Shown piece by piece: positions 19,137 to 28,929 of a stretch of 64,000 bases of DNA (position 1 is the stretch's first letter; the number at the start of each line of letters is the position of its first letter). The notes below the pieces were generated by a model. That model ran no database searches and had not been told where the DNA came from. It was given only the letters and a program-made list of their open reading frames with translations. The translations under genes and the position numbers were made by a program. The stretch comes from Paraflavisolibacter caeni. Lineage in GTDB: Bacteria > Bacteroidota > Bacteroidia > Chitinophagales > Chitinophagaceae. The DNA lies in assembly GCF_025628885.1 (NCBI RefSeq), contig NZ_JAOTIF010000021.1, positions 62,001-126,000 of the forward strand, written 5' to 3'.

Positions 19137-19322
19137 CTAACCTTCTCTCTTATTTCTTTGATCTTCTCTTTTGGTTTCTTTTTTATTATGCGTTGAACTA
19201 TTTCCCTTAGCTAATTGTTCTTCGTTATTCCTACTGTCCAGGTTGTCTCTTATTTCTGGCCTTGGCCTGTGGCCAGTCACCTGTTTGTTTTGCATATTAT
19301 TGCTACTTCTTGACCCTTTCAT
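19137..19322 (-). CDS. Small hydrophilic charged protein, unknown function
   Basis: 61 residues, very rich in Asn, Glu, Lys and Arg and without hydrophobic segments, so probably unstructured. The pattern NKQVTGHRPRPEIRDNLDS followed by a charged stretch ending THNKKETKRED resembles small Bacteroidota proteins I have met without a known role; that resemblance is from memory and unverified. A strong terminator 68 bases downstream on the same strand supports a real transcript. The second methionine (residue 10) is an alternative start. Confidence 0.5.
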   Translation of the reverse strand: MKGSRSSNNMQNKQVTGHRPRPEIRDNLDSRNNEEQLAKGNSSTHNKKETKREDQRNKREG

Positions 19323-19408
19323 AACAATAAAGTTTTATGAAGGGATGTCAAAAAACCGTACCAATTGCCAAAAGCTTTATAATTATCAGTACTTTTCTAA
19401 AATTGTTC

Positions 19409-20377
19409 TTAATCTCTCATTTCCCATACCAGAGCGCTGGCACCGAGGATTGCTGCATCAGCTTCTTTCAGTTCACTAAAAATCAGCTTTACTTTATTTT
19501 GAAAAATGGGTAATAGATTTTTTTCCATGTGTTCTTTGGTGGGCTTCATAATTAAGTCTCCTGCCTTTATTACGCCCCCAAATAAAATAATGGCTTCAGG
19601 AGAGGAGAACATTACGAAGTTAGCTAACGCTTCGCCCAATATTTGCCCTGTAAAGCGATAAACTTCTTTCGAGATTTCATCCCCTTTCATTGCGCAATCA
19701 TAAACTATTTTCGAATTGATTTTCTCAGGTTGGTATGCACTTAATAGACTTGATTTATCTGAGTTTTCCAACATTTCTCTTGCAGTTATGGCAATTCCTG
19801 TTGCTGAAGCATAAGCTTCCAAAGATCCGTCAAGGCTAGTTGACCAGTGTTTTCTGCCCCCAGGGCGAATAATTGTATGTCCTAGTTCACCAGCAAAGCC
19901 ATCATGGCCATATATAAGATGACCATTTGCAACTATACCACTACCTACACCGGTTCCTAGGGTAATAACAATAAAATCTTTCATGCCCTTAGCAGCTCCA
20001 TACATCATTTCACCAACAGCAGCTGCATTTGCATCATTGGTAAGAGAACTTGGCAATCCAAATCGTTCAGAAATCAATTTTGCAAGGGGGACAATGCCTC
20101 TCCAGTGTAAATTCGGGGCATATTCTATAGTGCCGCTATAATAATTGCCATTCGGGGCACCAATTCCAATACCCTTTAAATGGTTAATACCGATTTGATC
20201 AATTGCTGGCTTTAATGCGATATATAAAGCATCTACAAAATCTTCTACTTTTTTAAAAGTATTTGTCGCTATGTCATCGCCTTTATGAGAAATGACTCCT
20301 CTGTGGTTTACTATACCAAATTTAGTCCCTGTGCCTCCTATATCAATGCCAATTGCAAACTGTTGTGTTCTTTCCAT
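19409..20377 (-). CDS. ROK family sugar kinase (probable glucokinase)
   Basis: 322-residue protein of the repressor-ORF-kinase family, predicted to phosphorylate glucose or a related sugar in the cytoplasm. The N-terminus FAIGIDIGGTGTKFGIV is the phosphate-binding motif, and VITLGTGVGSGIV is the second phosphate motif. The catalytic aspartate is expected in SLTNDANAAAVGE. Unusually, the zinc-binding segment that in most ROK proteins reads CxCGxxGCxE is here HWSTSLDGSLEAYAS, with all cysteines missing. There is no N-terminal helix-turn-helix, so it is a kinase, not a repressor. It starts six bases after the stop of the sugar importer gene, in one operon. Confidence 0.9.
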   Translation of the reverse strand: MERTQQFAIGIDIGGTGTKFGIVNHRGVISHKGDDIATNTFKKVEDFVDALYIALKPAIDQIGINHLKGIGIGAPNGNYYSGTIEYAPNLHWRGIVPLAKLISERFGLPSSLTNDANAAAVGEMMYGAAKGMKDFIVITLGTGVGSGIVANGHLIYGHDGFAGELGHTIIRPGGRKHWSTSLDGSLEAYASATGIAITAREMLENSDKSSLLSAYQPEKINSKIVYDCAMKGDEISKEVYRFTGQILGEALANFVMFSSPEAIILFGGVIKAGDLIMKPTKEHMEKNLLPIFQNKVKLIFSELKEADAAILGASALVWEMRD

Positions 20378-20383
20378 TATCTG

Positions 20384-21877
20384 TTAGTGTTTAACTATAT
20401 TAGAATCGGTTTGTCCATCGTAATCAATTCCTTGGGCTTTGAGAATAGCTTTCGCTTTTATTGCATAGAAAGCAAGGTATGCAAAGCATGCAACTCCAAC
20501 CAAAAAAGACATTTGAATGCCTAGGAAGGCATCACCTGCAAGAAAGCCTTGAAGTAAACTAATAATTCCTCCCCCCATAATCATCATGATCAAAAAGCTT
20601 GCACCTTCATTTGTATGACTTCCTAATCCAGCAATAGCTAACGTAAAAATACATGGCCATAAGGTGGAGCAAAAAAGGCCAACACTTGTAAATGCATAAA
20701 CACTTACCATTCCATCAGCTAAAATACCAATACTCAAAGAGGTAATACCTAAAAGCGATAGAATAAGCAGCAGGCGTGCAGGATTACCTCTACTGAGGAG
20801 GTCTCCAAGAATCAAAGCAATAATTATGAAAGCATATAAATAAAATGGAGAGGTATCGTGACCTGCGATTCTATTGATCAGTAAAAATACCCCAAATGCT
20901 AAGTAAGGCATGATAAAACGGAGAATAGATTTCGCTTTACTGCTGATGTCGAATGCTCCTACTGAAGTGGTCCATCTGCCCATCATAAGGCTGGCCCAGT
21001 AAAGTGAAATAAAAGGGGCAATTTTTTCAGTCGGAAATGGCTTCCCATCAGCAGTATGAACGTGCTGTTTCATAAATTCAGGCAGATTGCTGGCAGTCGC
21101 AACTTCTACGCCAACATATACAAAGATGCCAATCATCCCTAAAAGTAACTGGGTATAATTTAAAGCACTACGCTTTGTAGGCACTGCAATGGGTTCTGTG
21201 ATATCCGTAGGTGTTGCTACTTTGCTGGTATCTTGTTCCAGATTGATTTTATTGGGAACTGATGAGAATCTAAAAATAATTGCAACTAAAATAAACACAG
21301 CACCTAGCACCAGATAGGGAATCTTCACCGCGCTTATATCGGCTACTTTTTCAGCGCTGCCTGTTACTGCACCAAATATGGTTAAGCTTACCAAAATAGG
21401 CCCTAAAGTAGTGCCCAGGTTGTTAATGCCACCAGCCATGCTTAAACGCTGTGACCCTGTTTGCATGTCCCCCATAACTATCGCCAATGGGTTTGCTGCA
21501 GTTTGTTGCAATGAAAAGCCAAGCCCAACAATAAATAGCCCACTAATCATCAATAAAAAAGATTCAGCTTCTGCTGCTGGGTAAAATAACAATGTCCCTA
21601 ACGCTGAAATAATCAGCCCAAGTGAAATTCCATTTTTATACCCTAGACGGTTTAAAATGTCTCCACCGCTTGCTTTACTGATCAAAAAATAAATTATTGA
21701 ACCTACTGTATATGCAACATAAAAAGCAAAAGAGATCATTTGTGACTGCCATTGCTCCAGATGTAGCTTTTCTTTAAAAACAGGGATGAGGATATCATTA
21801 CTAGCGGCTACAAAACCCCAGAAGAAGAAAACGGATATTAATACGCTAAACTGAGGCCATTTGGTTTCTTGTGCCAT
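20384..21877 (-). CDS. MFS sugar importer, FucP/GluP type
   Basis: Proton-coupled sugar importer of the inner membrane, 497 residues, with about 12 membrane helices. The first helix FSVLISVFFFWGFVAASNDI and the later FIVGLGFSLQQTAANPLAIVMG and GGINNLGTTLGPIL are typical of the FucP/glucose-galactose transporter branch. I use ATG 21877; a TTG two codons earlier is the only alternative. It is upstream of and almost touching the ROK kinase gene, so uptake and phosphorylation of the same sugar, probably glucose, are likely coupled. Confidence 0.9.
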   Translation of the reverse strand: MAQETKWPQFSVLISVFFFWGFVAASNDILIPVFKEKLHLEQWQSQMISFAFYVAYTVGSIIYFLISKASGGDILNRLGYKNGISLGLIISALGTLLFYPAAEAESFLLMISGLFIVGLGFSLQQTAANPLAIVMGDMQTGSQRLSMAGGINNLGTTLGPILVSLTIFGAVTGSAEKVADISAVKIPYLVLGAVFILVAIIFRFSSVPNKINLEQDTSKVATPTDITEPIAVPTKRSALNYTQLLLGMIGIFVYVGVEVATASNLPEFMKQHVHTADGKPFPTEKIAPFISLYWASLMMGRWTTSVGAFDISSKAKSILRFIMPYLAFGVFLLINRIAGHDTSPFYLYAFIIIALILGDLLSRGNPARLLLILSLLGITSLSIGILADGMVSVYAFTSVGLFCSTLWPCIFTLAIAGLGSHTNEGASFLIMMIMGGGIISLLQGFLAGDAFLGIQMSFLVGVACFAYLAFYAIKAKAILKAQGIDYDGQTDSNIVKH

Positions 21878-22267
21878 AAGCAAGTCGTTTGAAGTATTTT
21901 AAATTATAAAAATTACTTCAAATTAAATACAATTTACTAAAGCAAACATTGATGAATGCTGATTATTCAAAAATGATCGGAATTGAATAAAAAAAGTTAC
22001 ATGTTTTTCATGAAATGCAAGTTTTAAATGTGTGGTAAGAAACGGATTGGATTAAACGTAAAATATTGATTATTAATTTGTAGCAATGAATGATAGGCTG
22101 TCTTTGGTATTATTTGTCTAGAATTATTTTGGATTTGGATACTAAGCAAACTCAAGAATTAGGGCATTAGGGGACTTCCTTTTCTTTATTTCTAAAGATG
22201 TAATACCTTTTTTCAATCTACATTCTTATCTTTCATTCTTTAATTATTATTGATAATTTACTTATCT
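21878..22267. other. Divergent control region between importer and glgA
   Basis: A 390-base AT-rich gap between two divergent sugar-metabolism units. No clear TAnnTTTG motif, palindrome or small open frame stands out. It must hold both promoters. Confidence 0.45.
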
Positions 22268-23773
22268 ATGGAAATAATTCATGTCACTGCTGAATGTTAT
22301 CCTGTTGCAAAAGCCGGAGGTCTAGGCGATGTTGCCGGTGCCCTGCCTAAATACCAAAATGGATTAGGGCATACTTCAAAAGTTGTTATGCCCATGTATC
22401 GAACCAAGTTCCTGTATAATAATGAATGGGATCTTGTACATGAGGGGGGGCAATATTTGGGGCACCAATGGTTCCATTATAGTATTATTAAAGAAAGAAC
22501 AAGCAAATTGGGCTTTGACTTATTTCTGGTAGATATTAATGGACTATTGGACCGGGAAAAGATTTATGGGTATGATGATGATACAGAACGGTTCGTGGGA
22601 TTTCAGATTGCTGTTTGCGACTGGATCAACAGTTGGAACAATAAACCAGATATTATCCATTGTCATGACCATCACACTGGTTTGGTTCCGTTTATGCTTA
22701 AGTACTGTTATTCTTTCAACCGCCTGGAAGATGTTCCATCCGTTTTTACTATTCATAATGCAGAGTATCAAGGTTGGATGGGATGGGATAAATCCTATTT
22801 ATTGCCATCTTACGATTCTTGGAAAAGTGGAATGCTTGAGTGGCAAAATACGATCAACCCCCTTGCTAGTGCTGTAAAATGTGCATGGGAAGTAACGACA
22901 GTAAGCCCTAACTACATGAATGAACTGCGGTATAATGCAAATGGCCTGGAAGCATTGTTTGAATATGAAAAAGGCAAGTGTAAAGGTATTTTAAATGGTA
23001 TTGATAACGTAGTATGGAATCCGGCAACAGATCCACTTTTGGTCAAGAACTATGATAATGGAGGTGTAAAAGAAGGAAAACTGGCAAATAAAATAGAAGT
23101 GTGCCAACGTTTTGGCCTTGACCCTGAAAAACCACTGTTTATATTCATTGGACGATTGGTAGGTGAGAAGGCCGCAGATGTTTTGCCTGATGCTATCCGT
23201 AGCGCTAAATACCATTATCACGGTCAGGCATGCTTTTTAATCTTAGGATCAGGTGAGTCGGAAATAGAATCAAGATTAAATGCGCTTGTACATCAATTTA
23301 GTGGATATGTAAATACATTTATTGGATATAATGAGGCGCTTGCTCATCTAATGTATGCTGGTGCTGATTTCTTGTTAATGCCAAGCCGTGTTGAGCCATG
23401 TGGTTTAAATCAGTTGTATGCGTTGAGGTATGGTACTGTCCCCATGGTACGCAACACCGGAGGTTTGAAGGATACTGTAAAGGATTTTGAAGACTTTCAA
23501 GGTTTCGGTATTTGTTTTGAACAGGCCAATATTGAAGATATCTCTGATTCAATCGGACGTGCTCTTCACCTTTACAATAACCAGTCGGAAGTATTTAGTT
23601 GGATGCGTAATTACATGATGAAAATTGACCATTCCTGGAATACATCGGCCAAAGAATACATCGAACTTTATGGATCATTGAAAAAAGATGTTGGCAAACA
23701 TTCTTTAGCAAATGTTATCGATAAAAAGGATAACACAGGTGGTGATGGAGCGCAAGAAGTGAAAACTCTATGA
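22268..23773 (+). CDS. glgA: Glycogen/starch synthase (GT5)
   Basis: Adds glucose from ADP-glucose to a growing alpha-1,4-glucan. I start at ATG 22268 (501 residues), which gives MEIIHVTAECYPVAKAGGLG, the standard N-terminus. The KAGGLGDVAG motif binds ADP-glucose. Later motifs include FTIHNAEYQG, FIGRLVGEKAADVL and MPSRVEPCGLNQLYALRYGTVP, which are C-terminal Rossmann motifs of GT5. The following gene is glgC, which makes the substrate, so the pair forms the core glycogen synthesis unit. No branching enzyme gene is nearby. Confidence 0.95.
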   Translation: MEIIHVTAECYPVAKAGGLGDVAGALPKYQNGLGHTSKVVMPMYRTKFLYNNEWDLVHEGGQYLGHQWFHYSIIKERTSKLGFDLFLVDINGLLDREKIYGYDDDTERFVGFQIAVCDWINSWNNKPDIIHCHDHHTGLVPFMLKYCYSFNRLEDVPSVFTIHNAEYQGWMGWDKSYLLPSYDSWKSGMLEWQNTINPLASAVKCAWEVTTVSPNYMNELRYNANGLEALFEYEKGKCKGILNGIDNVVWNPATDPLLVKNYDNGGVKEGKLANKIEVCQRFGLDPEKPLFIFIGRLVGEKAADVLPDAIRSAKYHYHGQACFLILGSGESEIESRLNALVHQFSGYVNTFIGYNEALAHLMYAGADFLLMPSRVEPCGLNQLYALRYGTVPMVRNTGGLKDTVKDFEDFQGFGICFEQANIEDISDSIGRALHLYNNQSEVFSWMRNYMMKIDHSWNTSAKEYIELYGSLKKDVGKHSLANVIDKKDNTGGDGAQEVKTL

Positions 23774-23915
23774 TTTTTTTATTGAAAGATAAAATGTACT
23801 CTCTAGTTATTTAAGTTTTCTTGTATTTTTATCTCAATATGAAATTGCTTCGAAAGAGTTCTTAGCCTATGGAGATTTCACCAAACTAACATCTTTTATC
23901 ATTAATAAATAAACC

Positions 23916-25193
23916 ATGAACCAGGAAATTTTATCTGTTATCTTAGGTGGCGGTGCCGGAACAAGGTTATTTCCCTTAACTGCAACTCGTTCAAAACCTG
24001 CAGTGCCAATAGCTGGAAAATACCGTTTAGTTGATATACCCATCTCTAATTGTCTTAATTCAGATATGAGCCGCATGTTTGTATTAACAATGTTCAACTC
24101 GGCATCTTTAAACAGGCATATTAAAAATACTTATCGGTTTAGTGCTTTTAGTACAGCGTTCGTGGATATTTTGGCTGCAGAACAAACGCCAGACAATCCG
24201 GCTTGGTTCCAGGGAACTGCCGATGCTGTGCGTCAATGTTTGCGACACATCAATCCTTTTCCAAGTGAATATGTGTTGATTCTTTCGGGTGACCAACTTT
24301 ATCAAATCGATTTCCAGGCAATGCTGCGTAACCATAAAGAAAGGGGTGCTGATATCACAATCGCAACAATACCAGTTTCTGAGAAAGAGGCTTCTGAATT
24401 CGGAATTCTTAAGCAAGAAGATGGAATTGTTAAATCTTTTATTGAAAAACCCAAGAGTGGGCTTGAGGACTGGGTAAGTGATACAGGCGACAGAATGCGC
24501 AGCATGGGTAAAGTGTACCTGGCTTCAATGGGTATTTATATCTTCAATCGTAAACTACTTTTTGACTTATTACAGAATGAGAATAAAGATTCTGCTGATT
24601 TCGGTAAGGAGATCATTCCCCAATCTATACACAAGTATAAAGTAGCGAGCTACCAATATGAAGGGTATTGGGAGGATATTGGAAACATCAAAGCCTTTTA
24701 TGATGCCAACCTGGCGTTGACAAACGAAATTCCAGACTTCAATTTATATGATGTTAGCCATGCTATTTACACAAGGCCACGTATGTTGCCCCCTGTAAAA
24801 TATAATGGTTCCACGCATACTTCTCATGCTTTGGTTGCTGAAGGTTCTATTATCAACTCTGCAACTATTGATCGTTGTGTGATTGGCATCCGCTCTCGTG
24901 TTGGTCAGGATTCCTATTTAAGTAATACTTATCTAATGGGTAATGATTATTATGAATCTTTAGAACATATAGCTATTGCTAAGGAAAGCGGTACTCCATT
25001 GATCGGGATCGGCGAACGTTGTGTAATCCAGGGTGCTATTATAGATAAGGACTGCCGCATTGGAAATGACGTTAAAATCTCAGGCGGGAGTCATTTGGCA
25101 GATACAGACAATAAATTATATGCTGTCAAAGAGGGTGTCGTTGTCATTAAAAAGGGGGCAATTTTACCTGATGGCTTTACCATTGGTCAGTAA
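23916..25193 (+). CDS. glgC: Glucose-1-phosphate adenylyltransferase
   Basis: Makes ADP-glucose from glucose-1-phosphate and ATP, the committed step of glycogen synthesis. 425 residues, normal length. The nucleotide-binding start is GGGAGTRLFPLTATRSKPAV, then YRLVDIPISNCLNS. Further motifs are GTADAVRQ, ILSGDQLYQIDF, FIEKP and YWEDIGNIKAFYDAN. The C-terminal part carries left-handed beta-helix repeats (SIINSATIDRCVIGIRSRVG, CVIQGAIIDKDCRIGNDVKI). It lies 142 bases after glgA and is followed by a perfect 30-bp inverted repeat. Confidence 0.96.
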   Translation: MNQEILSVILGGGAGTRLFPLTATRSKPAVPIAGKYRLVDIPISNCLNSDMSRMFVLTMFNSASLNRHIKNTYRFSAFSTAFVDILAAEQTPDNPAWFQGTADAVRQCLRHINPFPSEYVLILSGDQLYQIDFQAMLRNHKERGADITIATIPVSEKEASEFGILKQEDGIVKSFIEKPKSGLEDWVSDTGDRMRSMGKVYLASMGIYIFNRKLLFDLLQNENKDSADFGKEIIPQSIHKYKVASYQYEGYWEDIGNIKAFYDANLALTNEIPDFNLYDVSHAIYTRPRMLPPVKYNGSTHTSHALVAEGSIINSATIDRCVIGIRSRVGQDSYLSNTYLMGNDYYESLEHIAIAKESGTPLIGIGERCVIQGAIIDKDCRIGNDVKISGGSHLADTDNKLYAVKEGVVVIKKGAILPDGFTIGQ

Positions 25194-25212
25194 ATAGCAG
25201 ACCTTTATAAGT

Positions 25213-25282
25213 AAATAGGAAAAGTTCAAAGTTCATTGCCAAAAACTAGAAATTGGCAATGAACTTTGAACTTTTCCTATTT
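25213..25282. terminator. Perfect 30-bp inverted repeat after glgC
   Basis: Arms 25213-25242 and 25253-25282 are perfect reverse complements, with a ten-base loop. It starts 19 bases after the glgC stop and its right arm ends in TTTT. The length and perfection go well beyond a usual intrinsic terminator. It may instead be, or derive from, a palindromic repeat element. Confidence 0.85.
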
Positions 25283-25416
25283 TATGATTTAATCTGTTTA
25301 ATTGGGTATGCTTACTTCAAGCCAAAAATGTAAATTCAATTCTGGATGATTATTTTATGGTTATATGCATTGTGTAATAAATACACTATCTTCATTTTTA
25401 ATAATTACGATTGTTT

Positions 25417-26790
25417 ATGCCTGCATTTTCAGTTCCAGAAGGTAAACCTAAACTTCGTTTCTGGCAAATCTTCAACATGAGCTTTGGATTCTTTGGGATC
25501 CAGTTTGGATGGGACCTTCAGCGTGCCAATATGGGACCAATCTATGAATTTTTAAAAGCCTCACCGGAAGAAATCCCATTACTCTTTTTGGCTGCACCTC
25601 TTACAGGATTGCTTGTTCAACCTATAATTGGCTATTTGAGCGACCATACCTGGCATCCAAGGTGGGGTAGACGTAGACCTTATTTCTTTATTGGAGCAGT
25701 GTTGAGTACTGTTTGTCTATTTTTTATGCCAAACAGCAGTGCACTATGGATGGCTGCTGGTTTGCTTTGGATTTTAGATACTTCGGGCAATATCGCTATG
25801 GAACCATTTCGCGCTTTTGTTGCAGATAAATTGCCTGACAGCCAAAGTACTAAAGGCTTTGCAATGCAAAGTTTTCTTATTGGCCTAGGGGGGAGTATTG
25901 CTTCTGCACTTCCCTGGATACTTTCCAATATATTTCATGTTTCCAGAATTTCGGTTGGTGGAGCCATTCCCAATTCAGTTAAATACGCTTTTTATATAGG
26001 CGGTTCTATTTTTTTAATAGCCATTTTATATACTATTCTCACTTCAAATGAATACCCTCCAACTGAAGACAGCCAGGAAGAGGCAAGTGCAGGAGGTTTT
26101 AGTCATGGATTAAAAGAAATTTCAAGTTCTATTTCTAATATGCCATCAAAGATGAAGCAATTGGCTCTTGTTCAATTTTTTACCTGGCCAGGATTATTTT
26201 TAATGTGGTTCTATTATAGTACTGCTGTAGCTAGAAATATATTTGGTGCAGAGAGTGAAAAAGACGTGTTATATACACAGGGAGTGGAGTTTGCAGGTCT
26301 GACACTATCTTATTATAGTATAGTTACTTTCTTATTCGCCTTACTATTGCCAGCAATAGCAGGACGCCTCGGACGAAAGCTTACCCATTCACTTTGCCTG
26401 ATTTGTGGTGCATTAGGACTTATAGGAGTGGGGTTTGTGACTGATAAAAATATGCTTTATGTATGTATGACAGGAGTAGGAATAGCATGGGCAAGCATCT
26501 TATCAATGCCTTATGCAATGCTAGCAGGTAGTCTTCCGTCAAATAAGGTGGGCATTTATATGGGTATTTTCAATTTTTTTATTGTTCTGCCGGAGATCAT
26601 AGCCTCACTTTTCTTTGGTTGGATCATGGAGCACCTGCTTCATAATAATCGAATGACAGCTGTACAGATTGGAGGTGTATTAATGATTTTAGCTGCGGTT
26701 TTTTGTTACTTTTTTGTCAGTGAAAAACATGAGAGAGTTTCAAAATCCAAAGTTGCTAAAATTGAAATTGAGGAGCAACGTCCTATTTGA
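25417..26790 (+). CDS. MFS transporter, GPH/SUT-like (alpha-glucan or maltose)
   Basis: 457-residue membrane protein with about 12 helices. The N-terminal FNMSFGFFGIQFGWDLQRAN and the loop GYLSDHTWHPRWGRRRPYFF match the sucrose/maltose transporter branch (SUT/GPH) of the major facilitator superfamily. I start at ATG 25417; the frame also offers a TTG two codons earlier. Its position between glgC and a periplasmic GH13 amylase suggests it imports maltose or maltooligosaccharides made by that amylase. The substrate is an inference from context. Confidence 0.88.
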   Translation: MPAFSVPEGKPKLRFWQIFNMSFGFFGIQFGWDLQRANMGPIYEFLKASPEEIPLLFLAAPLTGLLVQPIIGYLSDHTWHPRWGRRRPYFFIGAVLSTVCLFFMPNSSALWMAAGLLWILDTSGNIAMEPFRAFVADKLPDSQSTKGFAMQSFLIGLGGSIASALPWILSNIFHVSRISVGGAIPNSVKYAFYIGGSIFLIAILYTILTSNEYPPTEDSQEEASAGGFSHGLKEISSSISNMPSKMKQLALVQFFTWPGLFLMWFYYSTAVARNIFGAESEKDVLYTQGVEFAGLTLSYYSIVTFLFALLLPAIAGRLGRKLTHSLCLICGALGLIGVGFVTDKNMLYVCMTGVGIAWASILSMPYAMLAGSLPSNKVGIYMGIFNFFIVLPEIIASLFFGWIMEHLLHNNRMTAVQIGGVLMILAAVFCYFFVSEKHERVSKSKVAKIEIEEQRPI

Positions 26791-26849
26791 GCTTCTTCTC
26801 CATAAGTAATTCTACATCCAACTTCAATTTTAAATTGTTTGATGACACA

Positions 26850-28709
26850 ATGAGAAAGCTTATTCTTTTATTTTTTTCCTATTTGGTTTTTGTATGGGCT
26901 AACGCTAATGAATATAAAGTTGATGGTATATATCCTTCCAATTGGTGGGTTGGCATGAAGAACCCTAAAGTGCAATTAATGGTTCATGGCTCCAATATTT
27001 CTGAAAACACATTTACGATTAATTATCCCGGGGTAAAGCTTGTAAAGGTCAATAAGGTTGAAAATCCTAACTATGTTTTTCTGGATTTGACAATTGCGCC
27101 TTTGGCTAAACCTGGACAATTGAAAATCCATATCAATGGTTTTAATGGAGATGGTGATATTTCATTTGAATTGAAACAGCGGCGAAAAGGCAAAGGAACA
27201 TTATATGCACAAGGTGTTACTTCTAACGATTTTATTTACCTGCTGATGCCTGATCGGTTTAGCAATGGCGATTATTCAAATGATAAAGTTCCTGGCATGA
27301 AAGATCAGTCGTTAAACCGTGATTCTTTGTATCACCGGCATGGGGGAGATTTGAAAGGTGTCATTAATCATCTTGATTATTTACAGGATTTGGGCGTTAC
27401 AACTCTTTGGATGACACCAGTTTTGGAAAATGATATGCCAAACAGGACAGAACATGGCTATGCTATTACTAATCATTATAAAGTAGACCCAAGGCTGGGT
27501 GGAAATGATGTTTATAAAAGATTAAGCGATGAACTACACAAACGAGGAATGAAACTTATCCAGGATGCTGTTTACAACCACACAGGACTTCAACATTTTT
27601 TTGTTCAGGATTTGCCTATGAAAGACTGGCTAAACCAGTGGCCTAAGTACACGAACACTACATATAAAGATCAGCCATTGATGGATAGTTATGCTTCAAT
27701 AAAAGATAGAGAAGTGATGAGCAATGGATGGTTTACACCACAAATGCCTGATCTGAATCAGAATAATCCCTACGTAGCTAATTTTTTAATTCAACATGCA
27801 ATCTGGAGTGTTGAAGAATTTGGTGTAGATGGTTGGCGTATTGATACTTACATCTATAATGACTTGCCTTTCATGAATCGATGCAATAAGGCTTTAATGG
27901 ATGAATATCCCAAAATAACCCTGTTTGGTGAAACCTGGGTACATGGCATGCTAGACCAGGCTTTTTTTACTCAGAACAACATGGGCAACATTCCATTTAA
28001 GAGTAATCTGCCTGGAGTAACCGATTTCCAAACCAATTTATATGGCATCAATCCAGCCTTGACTCAGAACTTTGGCTGGACGGAGGGGGTGAACAAACTT
28101 TATCAAACGCTGGCTAATGATTTCATATACGTTGACCCTATGAAGAATGTGACATTTTTGGATAATCATGATATGACACGTTTTTTGTCGCAAGTGGGAG
28201 AGGATATTGATAAATTAAAAATGGGAATTGGATGGTTGTTCACAACCCGTGGTATTCCCCAATTGTATTATGGAACTGAAATTTTAATGAAAGGAGTATC
28301 TAACCCAGATGGTTGGGTGCGTTTAGATTTCCAAGGTGGCTGGAAGGAAGATGCTCAAAATAAATTTACAAAGGAAGGAAGAACTGAGCAGGAAAACGAA
28401 GTGTTTAATTGGACTAAAACATTGGCCAATTTCCGTAAAAGGTCTTCTGCCTTAAAAACAGGGAAGCTGATGCAGTATGTTCCGGAAGATTGGGTATATA
28501 CCTATTTCCGTTATGATAACAATCAAACTGTGATGGTAATCATGAATACTGCAACAGAAGAGAAAACTATAGATGTCAGCAGGTTTTCTGAGCAAACAAA
28601 TGGTTTCCGAAAGGCTGTCAATGTAGTTACATCTTCTTCAAATGAATTTTCCAATATCAAATGGATAATACCAGCAAAGACACTCTGGGTATTAAATCTT
28701 GAAAAATAA
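26850..28709 (+). CDS. Secreted GH13 alpha-amylase/neopullulanase (SusA-like)
   Basis: Glycoside hydrolase cutting alpha-1,4-glucans outside the cytoplasm. I start at ATG 26850 (619 residues), followed by a signal peptide ending near WANANEY. An N-terminal beta domain with GIYPSNWWVGMKNPKVQLM is typical of Bacteroidota cyclomaltodextrinase-like enzymes. The catalytic barrel is complete: DAVYNHTG, nucleophile Asp332 in GWRIDTY, acid/base Glu361 in LFGETW and Asp441 in LDNHD. It starts about 60 bases after the transporter stop. The three-gene context (transporter, amylase, glycogen synthesis) suggests use of external starch. No SusC/SusD genes are present. Confidence 0.93.
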   Translation: MRKLILLFFSYLVFVWANANEYKVDGIYPSNWWVGMKNPKVQLMVHGSNISENTFTINYPGVKLVKVNKVENPNYVFLDLTIAPLAKPGQLKIHINGFNGDGDISFELKQRRKGKGTLYAQGVTSNDFIYLLMPDRFSNGDYSNDKVPGMKDQSLNRDSLYHRHGGDLKGVINHLDYLQDLGVTTLWMTPVLENDMPNRTEHGYAITNHYKVDPRLGGNDVYKRLSDELHKRGMKLIQDAVYNHTGLQHFFVQDLPMKDWLNQWPKYTNTTYKDQPLMDSYASIKDREVMSNGWFTPQMPDLNQNNPYVANFLIQHAIWSVEEFGVDGWRIDTYIYNDLPFMNRCNKALMDEYPKITLFGETWVHGMLDQAFFTQNNMGNIPFKSNLPGVTDFQTNLYGINPALTQNFGWTEGVNKLYQTLANDFIYVDPMKNVTFLDNHDMTRFLSQVGEDIDKLKMGIGWLFTTRGIPQLYYGTEILMKGVSNPDGWVRLDFQGGWKEDAQNKFTKEGRTEQENEVFNWTKTLANFRKRSSALKTGKLMQYVPEDWVYTYFRYDNNQTVMVIMNTATEEKTIDVSRFSEQTNGFRKAVNVVTSSSNEFSNIKWIIPAKTLWVLNLEK

Positions 28710-28929
28710 CCAGGATCTCGAATTTATCTGAACCTGGATTTGGGGGTTTGAGAGGAGATGACAGATGGCTAATGATAGAATGGATATTAGAAATTGGAGA
28801 TTAGGAGATTGGTGGTGTAAGGCTGGTTTTGTAACTTTAGGCACAGTTCCATTGACTCCATTTAGCCCTTTCAGGGCGTTCTGCCGATTGGTTGTTTTCC
28901 CCTTCTTGATGAGCATTTTCTGAATTTTT
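28710..28929. other. Intergenic stretch after the amylase gene
   Basis: First part of a 1290-base gap without a solid gene. An open frame on the minus strand here (74 codons) has an unnatural composition and no recognisable domain. I see no terminator-grade hairpin directly after the amylase stop. Confidence 0.4.

Noticed and set aside
28692-28916. 74-codon minus-strand frame after the amylase gene
   Set aside because: Overlaps the amylase end, unnatural composition, no domain, no ribosome-binding site.
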